This document shows positions 25,559 through 33,167 of a stretch of DNA of 64,000 nt, piece by piece. Position numbers and translations under genes: made by a program. Source of the DNA: JAJDXW01 sp965243335 (lineage in GTDB: Bacteria > Pseudomonadota > Gammaproteobacteria > HK1); NCBI GenBank assembly GCA_965243335.1, contig OZ251545.1, positions 4,340,001 through 4,404,000 of the forward strand, read 5' to 3'. Position 1 is the first letter of the stretch. Each line of letters opens with the position of its first letter. The notes below the pieces were generated by a model, which worked only from the letters and a program-made list of their open reading frames with translations, was not told where the DNA came from and made no database searches.

Positions 25559-25969
25559 ATGCCCTACGCCTCCCGCGCCGACCTCGTCGCCCGCTTCGGC
25601 GCGACGGAGATCGACGACCTCGCCCCCCTCGCCGACGGCGCCTCCCCGCGGGCGGACGCGGTCCTCGCCGACGCCGACGCCGACATCGACTCGCAGCTCG
25701 CCGATCGCTACGACCTGCCGCTCCCGCCGGGCGAGTATCCGACCCTCAAGTCCATCGCCGCGGACTTCGCGCGGGCGAGGCTCTACGACGACGACGCGCC
25801 CGAGCGGGTGCTCGGGCGCATGTCGAGCGCGGGGGGGCGGCTCCGCGAGATCGTGTCCGGGGAGCGCGTCCTGGTGGACGCGGACGGGCGGCGCGTCCCC
25901 CGCCGCACCGAGGCGATGGCCTCGGGCGGCGCCGCGCTCTTCACCCGCGAACAGCTCCGCGTCATCTGA
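25559..25969 (+). CDS. DUF1320 (Mu gp36-like) protein
   Basis: This 136-residue protein (MPYASRADLVARFGATEIDD) carries the family pattern DADIDSQLADRYDLPLPPGE, LKSIAADFARARLYDD and VLGRMSSAGGRLREIVSGE. It is a head-tail connector region protein in Mu-like phages. The same frame is open upstream to an ATG at 25412 with a GGAGA ribosome site. That would add a signal-peptide-like segment MRPLTALVLTLGTLVGWAFV...AHAH, giving 185 residues. Family alignment favours the short start, but the longer start has the better ribosome site. Confidence 0.85.
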   Translation: MPYASRADLVARFGATEIDDLAPLADGASPRADAVLADADADIDSQLADRYDLPLPPGEYPTLKSIAADFARARLYDDDAPERVLGRMSSAGGRLREIVSGERVLVDADGRRVPRRTEAMASGGAALFTREQLRVI

Positions 25970-25986
25970 CCGCCGGACCCGCCGCC

Positions 25987-26670
25987 ATGTCCGCCACCCC
26001 CGCCTCCCCCCGCGCCGCCGTCGCCCTGACGGACCTCGTCGCCGCCCGCCTCTGCGGCGAGGTCGGGGGGGAGGTGCTCGGCCTGCTGGACCTCCAGCAG
26101 GCCCGGCGCAAGGGCCGCGAGGAGAGCGATCCCCTCGCGAGCCTCCCGGCCCCGGCGGTCGTCGTCATGGCCGTCGAGGACCGGGCCGGGCCGAACCAGG
26201 TCCCGGACCCGGACGCGGGCGGGGTGCTCCAGGAGGTCACGTCGCGGATCTCCGTCATCACCGGGATCGCGGCCCCGAACGACCTCGGGGGGCGCCTCTC
26301 ACGCACCCACGACCGCCTCGCGGCCGCCGTCGCGGCGGTCCGCGCCCGGCTCGTCGCCTGGACGCCGGGCCGGGCGTTCGGGGAGACGGCGCCGCACTCC
26401 TGGGAGTCCACCGCCGCCGGCGAGCGGTGGCGGCCCCGGGCGACGTTCGGGGCGCCGGGCTGGACGCCCGTCGAGCTCCGGCGCGGGCGCCTCCTCCTGG
26501 TGGACGGGCGGGCCGCCTGGTGGGAGGACCAGTTCGAGGCGGCCCGCCTGATGCGGGGCGAGCCGGCCGACGCCGTGGACGGCCCCTTCGCCCCGCTCCC
26601 GGACCTGCATCCGTACGCCCGCCTGCCGGCCGACGCGGACCAGGCGGAGGAGATCACGGCGTCGTGCTGA
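25987..26670 (+). CDS. Phage tail terminator-like protein (Mu gp37 type)
   Basis: This 227-residue protein (MSATPASPRAAVALTDLVAA) contains EVTSRISVITGIAAPNDLGG followed by RLSRTHDRLAAAVAAVRARL and WRPRATFGAPGWTPVELRRG. It lies in the place of the Mu/BcepMu gp37 tail terminator, which caps the tail tube before head joining. It is longer than most of its class. The call leans on gene order as much as sequence. Its end overlaps the baseplate V start. Confidence 0.6.
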   Translation: MSATPASPRAAVALTDLVAARLCGEVGGEVLGLLDLQQARRKGREESDPLASLPAPAVVVMAVEDRAGPNQVPDPDAGGVLQEVTSRISVITGIAAPNDLGGRLSRTHDRLAAAVAAVRARLVAWTPGRAFGETAPHSWESTAAGERWRPRATFGAPGWTPVELRRGRLLLVDGRAAWWEDQFEAARLMRGEPADAVDGPFAPLPDLHPYARLPADADQAEEITASC

Positions 26671-27230
26671 CCCCCGACGAGACCGCGGCCCTCGCCGACT
26701 TCGAGCGCCGTCTCGCGAACGTCGTCCGCCTGGGCGTGGTGGCGGAGGTGGACCACATGGCCGCCCGATGCCGGGTCCAGTACGACGCCGACGAGGCGGG
26801 CGCCCCGGTCCTGACCGCCTGGCTCCCGTGGGTGAGCGCCCGCGCCGGCGGCGACCGCGCCTGGTGGGCGCCCGATGCGGGCGAGCAGGTCGTGGTGCTG
26901 GCCCCTTCGGGGGAGCTGACCCAGGCCGTCGTGCTCCCGGCCCTCTACTGCGTGGCGCATCCCGCCCCGGCCGACGCGCCGACCGTTCACCGCACGGTCT
27001 ACGCAGACGGCGCCGTCGTCGAGTACGACCGCGCCGCCCACCGCCTCCGGGCGGCGCTCCCCGCCGGCGCGACGACGGAGCTCGTGAGCCCGGGCGGGGT
27101 CGCCGTCACCGGCGCCGTGACCGCGACGGGCGACGTGTCCGACCGCCGCGGCTCGATGCAGGAGATGCGGGACGCCTTCAACCCCCACATCCACCCCCCG
27201 GGCCCGGGCCCGGACCGGCAGATGGACTGA
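26664..27230 (+). CDS. Baseplate assembly protein V (P2 gpV-like spike)
   Basis: This 188-residue protein starts at GTG (LTPDETAALADFERRLANVV). The OB-like domain reads RVQYDADEAGAPVLTAWLPWVSARAG and WWAPDAGEQVVVLAPSG. The C-terminal end QEMRDAFNPHIHPPGPGP carries the HxH pair typical of the iron-binding spike tip. It forms the membrane-piercing trimeric spike. It overlaps the preceding stop by seven bases. Confidence 0.9.
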   Translation: MLTPDETAALADFERRLANVVRLGVVAEVDHMAARCRVQYDADEAGAPVLTAWLPWVSARAGGDRAWWAPDAGEQVVVLAPSGELTQAVVLPALYCVAHPAPADAPTVHRTVYADGAVVEYDRAAHRLRAALPAGATTELVSPGGVAVTGAVTATGDVSDRRGSMQEMRDAFNPHIHPPGPGPDRQMD

Positions 27231-27233
27231 CCC

Positions 27234-27431
27234 ATGCCGAACGTCGCCGAGTACGTCGCCCAGACCGACTTCCGACTCGCGAACGGTGACCGCTACCGGG
27301 CGGGCGCGCCCGTGCGGCTCCCCGCCGCCGCCGCGAAGTACCCCCTGCTCCGGGGCTGGATCGCCCCCGCGCCGCCCCCGGCGCCCGAGCCGGAGACGCC
27401 GCGCCGCGGCGCCCGGCGCCGGGGCGCCTGA
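27234..27431 (+). CDS. Small prophage protein of unknown function
   Basis: This 65-residue protein (MPNVAEYVAQTDFRLANGDR) has a short beta segment and a Pro/Arg-rich tail, APPPAPEPETPRRGARRRGA. It is tucked between baseplate V and W with three bases and one base of spacing, so it is probably translated. The family is not recognised. Confidence 0.55.
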   Translation: MPNVAEYVAQTDFRLANGDRYRAGAPVRLPAAAAKYPLLRGWIAPAPPPAPEPETPRRGARRRGA

Positions 27432-27432
27432 C

Positions 27433-27777
27433 GTGCGCGGCATCGACGCCGGGACCGGGGCCGCCCTCGCCGGCGTCGCGCACCTGCGCCAGAGCGTCGG
27501 CGACGTCCTCGCCACCCGGATCGGGACCCGCGTCATGCGCCGCGAGTACGGCTCGCGCCTGCCCGAGCTCGTGGACGCGCCCCTGAACGACGGGCTCCGC
27601 GCGGCGGTCGCCGCCGCGACCGTCGAGGCGCTCAGGCGCTGGGAGCCCCGCCTGCGGGTGCGCCGGGTCCGGGTCGGCGCCGCGCCGGCCGGCTCCCCGG
27701 CGCGCGTCCACCTCGACCTCGAAGGCGAGTACGTCCCGGACGGGTCCCCCGTCGCCTTCGCCGGGATCCCCGTCTGA
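27433..27777 (+). CDS. Baseplate wedge protein W (gp25/GPW family)
   Basis: This 114-residue protein starts at GTG. The GPW/gp25 pattern is LRQSVGDVLATRIGTRVMRREYGSRLPELVDAPL, then EALRRWEPRLRVRRVRV. It is a lysozyme-like-fold wedge component of contractile tails. The stop overlaps the gpJ start (TGATG). Confidence 0.92.
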   Translation: MRGIDAGTGAALAGVAHLRQSVGDVLATRIGTRVMRREYGSRLPELVDAPLNDGLRAAVAAATVEALRRWEPRLRVRRVRVGAAPAGSPARVHLDLEGEYVPDGSPVAFAGIPV

Positions 27778-28655
27778 TGACCGCCGTCGACCTCTCGCGG
27801 CTGCCGCCGCCCGGCGTCGTCGAGCCCCTCGACCCCGAGGCGGTCGAGGCGGCGATGCGGGCGGACTTCCTCGCCCGCTACCCCGAGCACACCGCCTGGG
27901 TGGAGTCCGACCCCGCCGCGAAGCTCATCGAGGCCGCCGCGTACCGCGAGGTCCTGATCCGCGCGCGGATCAACGACTCGGCCCGGTCCGTCATGCTCGC
28001 GTTCGCCCGCGCGGGCGACCTCGAGCACATCGCCGCGCAGTTCGGCGTCGTGCGCCTCGCCGGCGAGGCGGACGACGCGATGCGCCGCCGGGTCCTCCTC
28101 TCCCACTCCGCCTACTCGACCGCCGGCTCGCGGGCGGGCTACGAGTTCCACGCCCGCTCGGCCGACGCCCGGGTCTCCGACGTCGACGTCGCCCGGACCG
28201 CGCCCGGACAGGTGCGGGTGGTCGTGTTCGGGGAAGGCGCGGACGGGATCCCGTCCGCCGAAGTCCTCGCCGTCGTGCGCGCGGCCCTGAGCGGCGAGGA
28301 CGCGATCCCGCTGACCGACACGGTGACGGTGCAGTCGGTCGAGGTCGTGCCCTTCACCATCGATGCGACCCTCACCATCGCGCCCGGTCCGGACCGGGAC
28401 GTCGTGCTGGCCGCGTCCCGCGCCAGCCTGGACGCCTACGTCCGGTCGCTCCGCACCGCCGGCGCGGACGTGCACCGGGCCGCGGTCACCGCCGCCGCGG
28501 TCGTGCCGGGCGTCACGAACGTCGTCCTCGGCTCGCCGGCCGCGGACGTGGCCACCGCCGAGACCCAGACCCCCTGGTGCACCTCCGGCGCGTCGGCGCC
28601 CTACACCTCGCCCGCCACCCACCCCCTCGACGGGATCACGGTGCGGGCCGCATGA
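27777..28655 (+). CDS. Baseplate protein J
   Basis: This 292-residue protein (MTAVDLSRLPPPGVVEPLDP) carries the gpJ markers FLARYPEHTAWVESDPAAKL, YREVLIRARINDSARSVMLA and DLEHIAAQFGVVR. It forms the baseplate wedge edge with W and I. The length is normal. The end overlaps gpI by ATGA. Confidence 0.92.
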   Translation: MTAVDLSRLPPPGVVEPLDPEAVEAAMRADFLARYPEHTAWVESDPAAKLIEAAAYREVLIRARINDSARSVMLAFARAGDLEHIAAQFGVVRLAGEADDAMRRRVLLSHSAYSTAGSRAGYEFHARSADARVSDVDVARTAPGQVRVVVFGEGADGIPSAEVLAVVRAALSGEDAIPLTDTVTVQSVEVVPFTIDATLTIAPGPDRDVVLAASRASLDAYVRSLRTAGADVHRAAVTAAAVVPGVTNVVLGSPAADVATAETQTPWCTSGASAPYTSPATHPLDGITVRAA

Positions 28656-29176
28656 CCGAGACCCTGCTCCCGCCGTCCGCCACCGCCTTCGAGCGCGCCC
28701 TCGAGGGGGCGATGGCGCGCTACGAGGACGGCCGCGAGGTCCCGATCCGCGAGATCTGGCGGGCCGCGGACTGCCCCTCGAACCTCCTCCCCTGGCTCGC
28801 CTGGGCCCGCGCCGTGCGGCGCTGGAGCCCCGATTGGGACGTGCTCGTCCGCCGGCAGGTGGTCCGCGACGCGATGCCGCTCCACCGGATCGAGGGGACC
28901 CGCGCCGCCGTCGAGCGGATGCTCGACGACCTCGGGCTCGTCGCCGACGTCGTCGAGAACCCGAACGGCGCGCGCTTCACCGCGCGGCTCACCGTCCACA
29001 ACGCGGCGGGGATCGGCATCACCGCCCCGGAGATCATCGCGTACCTCGAAGAGGTCGGGCGGCTCTCGGTCGAGTGGGCGGTCAGCCTCCGGCCCGGGTG
29101 GGGCCTCACGGCGCACGCGGGCGCCGGGGTCGGGGCGGTCCAGGTCGCGCACTTCCGCCTCCCGGTGGACGCGTGA
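28652..29176 (+). CDS. Phage tail protein I
   Basis: This 174-residue protein carries LLPPSATAFERALEGAMAR, then the family signature WRAADCPSNLLPWLAWARAV and HRIEGTRAAVERMLDDLGL. P2 gpI links the baseplate to the fibre. The C-terminal third is less conserved. Overlaps by ATGA at the start and GTGA at the end place it in a continuous tail operon. Confidence 0.9.
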   Translation: MTETLLPPSATAFERALEGAMARYEDGREVPIREIWRAADCPSNLLPWLAWARAVRRWSPDWDVLVRRQVVRDAMPLHRIEGTRAAVERMLDDLGLVADVVENPNGARFTARLTVHNAAGIGITAPEIIAYLEEVGRLSVEWAVSLRPGWGLTAHAGAGVGAVQVAHFRLPVDA

Positions 29177-30279
29177 GCGTCACCCTGACCCTGACGGACC
29201 GGGCCCGGACCGAGCTCGCGGACGGCGCGGCCCGGGGCGTGCGCGGGGTGACCTTCACCCGCCTCGCGATCGGGGCCGGGATCACGCCCGCGGGGACCGA
29301 CGACACGGCCCGGGCCGGCCTCCGCGATCAGAAGGACGCGGCGGCCGTGACGGGCGACCCCGCGACGCCGGGGCGTATCGCGGTCCGGGCGGACTTCAGC
29401 GCGATCGCGGAGACGTTCGCGGTGACGGAAGTGGGATTGTTCGCGCGGACCGGGGCCGCCGGGGCCGAGTGGCTCGCCGGGTACTGGTGCGGGGCGGCCG
29501 CGTCGGACGCCATCGCCCGCGCGGACCCGGTCGCCACCCTCATCGTCGCCGGGATCGTCGAGATCGCGGCGAGCGCGGCCGAGATCACGGTCACCCTGGC
29601 GGCGAACGTCCAGGTGGGCGCGCCGGGGTCGGCGAGCGACGCGCGGGAGGGGTTGGTGGAGCTCGCGACCCTCGACGAGGCGCGGGCGGGGGCCGACACG
29701 ACGCGGGCGCTGACGCCGCCGGCGCTCGCCGACGCCATCCCCCCCGGCGTCATCCTGGACTTCGCGGGCGGCGGGACCCTGCCGCCCGGCTGGCTCGCCT
29801 GCGGCGGCCAGGCCGTCAGCCGCGCAACCTACGCGCGGCTCTACGCCGCGATCGGGACGGCGTGGGGCGCCGGCGACGGCGCCACCACCTTCAACGTCCC
29901 CGATCTCCGCCGCCGCGTCCGGGTGGGCGCGTGGGGCGTCGCGACGAGCCGCCTCGGCAACGCGGTCGGGTCCAGGGGCGGATCGGAGACGCACACGCTC
30001 ACCGCGTCGGAGATGCCGGCGCACACGCACGGCGACGGGTCGCTCGGGACCTCCTCCGCGGGCCTCCACCGGCATGATCTGTCGACCCAGAGCGGCGACG
30101 CCGGCTCGCGACTGGGGCTGGCCGAGGGGTTGTTCGATAGCCTCAATAACGTCCCGGGGATGAGCTACGCCGGCAGCCACAGCCACGATGTCACCGGCGC
30201 CACCGGCTCGGCCGGCGCCGGCGGGGCGCACCCGATCCTCCAGCCGTCCGCGGTGGTCGCCCCCATCATCCGCTACTGA
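29173..30279 (+). CDS. Tail fibre/collar protein (gpH-like)
   Basis: This 368-residue protein starts at GTG. The N-terminal half is the P2 gpH-type attachment domain (TLTDRARTELADGAARGVRG, FTRLAIGAGITPAG, EVGLFARTGAAGAEWLAGYW). Near residue 195 a phage tail collar domain begins, IPPGVILDFAGGGTLPPGWLACGG with FNVPDLRRRVRVGA. The His-rich end (MPAHTHGDGS, LHRHDLS, SHSHDVTG) is the usual metal-binding trimeric tip. It is probably the receptor-binding fibre coded with the tail. No separate tail-fibre assembly gene follows. Confidence 0.85.
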   Translation: MSVTLTLTDRARTELADGAARGVRGVTFTRLAIGAGITPAGTDDTARAGLRDQKDAAAVTGDPATPGRIAVRADFSAIAETFAVTEVGLFARTGAAGAEWLAGYWCGAAASDAIARADPVATLIVAGIVEIAASAAEITVTLAANVQVGAPGSASDAREGLVELATLDEARAGADTTRALTPPALADAIPPGVILDFAGGGTLPPGWLACGGQAVSRATYARLYAAIGTAWGAGDGATTFNVPDLRRRVRVGAWGVATSRLGNAVGSRGGSETHTLTASEMPAHTHGDGSLGTSSAGLHRHDLSTQSGDAGSRLGLAEGLFDSLNNVPGMSYAGSHSHDVTGATGSAGAGGAHPILQPSAVVAPIIRY

Positions 30280-30294
30280 ATCGAGGAGACGCGC

Positions 30295-31953
30295 ATGGCG
30301 TTCCTGCATGGTGTCGAGGTCGTCGAGATCGACGACGGCCTGCGGCCCATCCGCACGGTGCGGACCGGGATCATCGGTCTCGTCGGGACCGCGCCCAAGG
30401 GGCCGCGAAACGTCCCGACCCTCGTCGCGGGGGACCGGACCCGGGGGGCCGAGCTCTTCGGCGGGACGGGTGACCCCGGCACCATCCCGGACGCCCTCGA
30501 CGCCATCATGCAGCAGACGGGCGCGGTGGTCGTCGTCGTGAACGTCCTCGACCCCGCGGTCCACCGCGCGCCCGTCGCGCAGAAGGCCTACGACGACGTG
30601 GCCGGCGTCTACACCCTCGACGACCGCTACCCCGCGGACGTCGAGGTGCGGATCGCGCCGGGGACGGGGGCGGTGACGCCCGCCGCGGGCAACTACGTCC
30701 TCGACGCCGCGGCGGGGACCCTCACCCTCCCCCGCGACGCGGCGGGCGCCTTCACCGGCGCGCTCTCGGCCGCCCCGACGATCCACGTCAGCTACGACCG
30801 GATCCAGGACGAGCGCACGACCGTCACCCTCCAAGCGACCGACGAGCCGCTGGTGATCGACCGGGGCACGGCGGTGGTTCTCAATCACACCGACGGCGTC
30901 TCGAACGTCGTCGTGCGGTCCGCCGTGGCCGGCGGCGGGACGGAGTACACGGCCGCCACCGACTACACCCTCAATCCGGCGGCGGGGACCATCACGGGGC
31001 TGAGCGCCGGCTCCGCCCCCGACAACGGCGACACGGTCTACGTCACCTACCGCTACACCGCGGAGCGAGGCGTGCTCGACGCCGACGTCGTGGGCGGGGC
31101 GCAGGGCGACGGGAGCCTGACCGGGGTGAGCGCCCTTCGCGCCGCGAAGTCCGTCCTGGCGCGGGAGCCCAAGATCCTCATCGCCCCCGGCCGGTCCGAC
31201 TCCCTCGCGGTGGCGAACGCCCTCGTGAGCGCCGCGGACCGGCTCCGGGGGGTGGCCGTCATCGAGGGTCCGAGCATCACGGACGCGGAGGCGATCACGT
31301 ACCGCAGGAACTTCGGCGCCAGGCGGGCCTACCTGGTGGACCCCGGGGTCAAGGTCACGGACGCAGACGACCAGGTGGTGGACCGGCCCGCATCGCCCTA
31401 CGTCGCCGGCGTCATCGCCCGCTCCGACGCGGAGCGGGGCTTCTGGTGGAGCCCGTCCAACCGACTCATCTCCGGCATCGTCGGGACCTCGCGCGACATC
31501 GACTTCGCCCTGGGCGACCCGAACGCCCGCGCGAACCTCCTGAACGAGGACGAGGTCGCCACCATCATCCGCGAGGACGGCTACCGGCTCTGGGGCAACC
31601 GCACATGTTCGGGCGACCCGAAGTGGGCGTTCCTCTCGGTCGTCCGGATCGCCGACGCCATCAACGAGTCCATCCTCCGGGCGCACCTGTGGGCCGTGGA
31701 CCGCAACATCACCCGGACCTACCTCGCGGACGTGGCCGACTCGGTGAACGCCTACGTCGCCGGCCTGGTGGGCCAGGGCGCGCTCCTCGCCGGGCGGTGC
31801 GACCCCTCGCCCGACCTCAACACCCTGGCGTCCATCGCCGGCGGGCGGGCGTACTTCGACGTCGACTTCCAGCCCCCCTACCCGGCCGAGCGCATCACCT
31901 TCCGCTCGCGCCTCGTCAATGACCTCGTGGAGGTCGTGGAGACCGTCCAATGA
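30295..31953 (+). CDS. Contractile tail sheath protein (P2 FI-like)
   Basis: This 552-residue protein (MAFLHGVEVVEIDDGLRPIR) starts with the sheath N-terminus VRTGIIGLVGTAPKGPRNVP and ends with the conserved core WSPSNRLISGIVGTSRDIDF, LLNEDEVATIIREDGYRLWG and DFQPPYPAERITFRSRLVND. The insertion around residues 90-260 (beta-rich, TAATDYTLNPAAGTITGLSA) is an extra surface domain. A GAGGAGACGC ribosome site precedes the ATG. It overlaps the tube gene by ATGA. Confidence 0.93.
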   Translation: MAFLHGVEVVEIDDGLRPIRTVRTGIIGLVGTAPKGPRNVPTLVAGDRTRGAELFGGTGDPGTIPDALDAIMQQTGAVVVVVNVLDPAVHRAPVAQKAYDDVAGVYTLDDRYPADVEVRIAPGTGAVTPAAGNYVLDAAAGTLTLPRDAAGAFTGALSAAPTIHVSYDRIQDERTTVTLQATDEPLVIDRGTAVVLNHTDGVSNVVVRSAVAGGGTEYTAATDYTLNPAAGTITGLSAGSAPDNGDTVYVTYRYTAERGVLDADVVGGAQGDGSLTGVSALRAAKSVLAREPKILIAPGRSDSLAVANALVSAADRLRGVAVIEGPSITDAEAITYRRNFGARRAYLVDPGVKVTDADDQVVDRPASPYVAGVIARSDAERGFWWSPSNRLISGIVGTSRDIDFALGDPNARANLLNEDEVATIIREDGYRLWGNRTCSGDPKWAFLSVVRIADAINESILRAHLWAVDRNITRTYLADVADSVNAYVAGLVGQGALLAGRCDPSPDLNTLASIAGGRAYFDVDFQPPYPAERITFRSRLVNDLVEVVETVQ

Positions 31954-32453
31954 TCGTCGACGTCCTGCGCAACGTGAACCTGTTCGTCGATGGGCGCGGC
32001 TACGCGGGCCGGGTCGAGGAGGTCAACCTCCCGAAGCTCACGGTCGCGACCGAGGAGTACCGGGGCGGGGGGATGGACGCCCCCGCCGAGATCGACATGG
32101 GGCTCGAGAAGCTCGAGTGCGACTGGACCACGAGCGCCATCGACAAGGATCTCCTCACCGCCTGGGGGGTCTCCCACGGGACCATGCTCCTCGCGTCGTT
32201 CCGGGCCGCGCTCGTCTCCGAGGACGGGACCGTGCGCCCCGCCGAGGCGCGGGTCCGGGGCTACCTCCGGGGGGTCGACTGGGGGGCTTGGAAGCCGGGG
32301 GAGAAGTCGCCGCTCAAGTGCATGATGGCCGTGCGCTACTACCGCTTCGTCCACGACGGCGACGTCGTCCACGAGATCGACGTGGACAACATGGTCCGCA
32401 TCGTGAACGGGGTCGACCAGCTCGAAGCCCAGCGCCAGGCGCTCGGCGTCTGA
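31950..32453 (+). CDS. Major tail tube protein (P2 FII-like)
   Basis: This 167-residue protein (MIVDVLRNVNLFVDGRGYAG) carries VEEVNLPKLTVATEEYRGGG, DAPAEIDMGLEKLECDW and YYRFVHDGDVVHEIDVDNMV, the FII tube signature. It stacks as hexamers inside the sheath. The length matches the family. Confidence 0.93.
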   Translation: MIVDVLRNVNLFVDGRGYAGRVEEVNLPKLTVATEEYRGGGMDAPAEIDMGLEKLECDWTTSAIDKDLLTAWGVSHGTMLLASFRAALVSEDGTVRPAEARVRGYLRGVDWGAWKPGEKSPLKCMMAVRYYRFVHDGDVVHEIDVDNMVRIVNGVDQLEAQRQALGV

Positions 32454-32565
32454 TAGGCCCCGCCTATCGCCGGCCCCCGGATCGGGCGCCGCGTGCGGCC
32501 GATCCCGCCCCGAGCACCCGCCGGCCGATGACCAGGTTCCCCCCAAACGCGCCTCGGCGATAGGC
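32452..32565 (+). promoter_or_regulatory. Hairpin and competing inverted repeat in the tube to chaperone spacer
   Basis: A perfect hairpin, GATAGGC-CCC-GCCTATC, lies at 32452-32468 right at the tube stop codon. Its right arm, read as GCCTATCGCC (32462-32471), can also pair with GGCGATAGGC at 32556-32565, just before the next gene. The two pairings exclude each other. This could act as an attenuator or set the ratio of tube to chaperone protein. It is a sequence observation only. Confidence 0.45.
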
Positions 32566-32590
32566 GCGGCCGATGATGAAGGAGAGTCCC

Positions 32591-32860
32591 ATGAGCCGCC
32601 CCCACCCCGCGCCCGCGACCATCGACCTCTACTACGAGTACGAGGCGGACGGCGCGAAGGTCACCCGCCTGACGATGCGCCCGCCCCGAGCCCGCGATCT
32701 CCGGGACGCCCAACGCGGCGCGCCCGCGGGTCACGAGATGGAGCTGACCCTCTTCGCGAACCTCTGCGAGGTCACGCCGGAGACGCTGCTCGACCTCCAC
32801 ATCCGCGACTACTTCGCGCTCCAGGAGGCCTACCGGGGTTTTACGGGGGAGCGGCCCTGA
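32591..32860 (+). CDS. Tail assembly chaperone (P2 gpE-like)
   Basis: This 89-residue protein (MSRPHPAPATIDLYYEYEAD) contains VTRLTMRPPRARDLRDAQRG and ends with the core ELTLFANLCEVTPETLLDLHIRDYFALQE. It coats the tape measure during tail assembly. ATG 32591 has a strong ribosome site (GAAGGAGAG) and is preferred over ATG 32573. The next frame overlaps its end, as in the E/E' frameshift pairs of contractile phages. Confidence 0.8.
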   Translation: MSRPHPAPATIDLYYEYEADGAKVTRLTMRPPRARDLRDAQRGAPAGHEMELTLFANLCEVTPETLLDLHIRDYFALQEAYRGFTGERP

Positions 32861-33006
32861 CCGCCGCGGCCCTGCGCCGCGCCGTCGGCCTGGTCGCGCA
32901 CGTCTACTCGACGCCGCTCCCGGAGGTGTGGGGGATGGAGGCCGCGGACCTGCTGGCCTGGGCCGAGGATGCGGTCACGCTGCTTCGTCAGACGCGCCGC
33001 CGATAA
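32857..33006 (+). CDS. GpE'-like frameshift extension of the tail chaperone
   Basis: In the -1 frame, LVAHVYSTPLPEVWGMEAADLLAWAEDA is the short conserved GpE/gpE' domain. It has no plausible start codon of its own, and its frame is open backwards across the end of the chaperone gene. A -1 slip at GGTTTTACGGGGGAG (about 32837-32851) would make a fused product of about 138 residues. The exact slip site is uncertain. Coordinates mark the part beyond the chaperone stop. Confidence 0.6.
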   Translation: MTAAALRRAVGLVAHVYSTPLPEVWGMEAADLLAWAEDAVTLLRQTRRR

Positions 33007-33167
33007 AGCGGTTCACGGCGCCAACCAGCCACGAAATCGCCCGCCAGCACCGTTCCCAATACTGCCCCTGGCCCGACCACCCACCACCACGATATGAAGC
33101 CGAGGGCTGCGGGCATCGCCGCACAGACGGCGAAGATGACCAGCCAAGTCAGGATGTGATCTGCCAT
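32988..33167 (-). CDS. Possible small membrane protein, antisense between chaperone and tape measure
   Basis: This 59-residue frame (MADHILTWLVIFAVCAAMPA) contains two hydrophobic helices, LTWLVIFAVCAAMPAALGFI and VVGPGAVLGTVLAGDFVAGW, followed by a basic tail. It is read against the tail operon and its ATG overlaps the tape measure ATG by two bases. It could be a holin-like gene or a chance frame in high-GC DNA. The gap it fills (33007-33165) is otherwise empty and less GC-rich than its surroundings. Confidence 0.35.
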   Translation of the reverse strand: MADHILTWLVIFAVCAAMPAALGFISWWWVVGPGAVLGTVLAGDFVAGWRREPLYRRRV

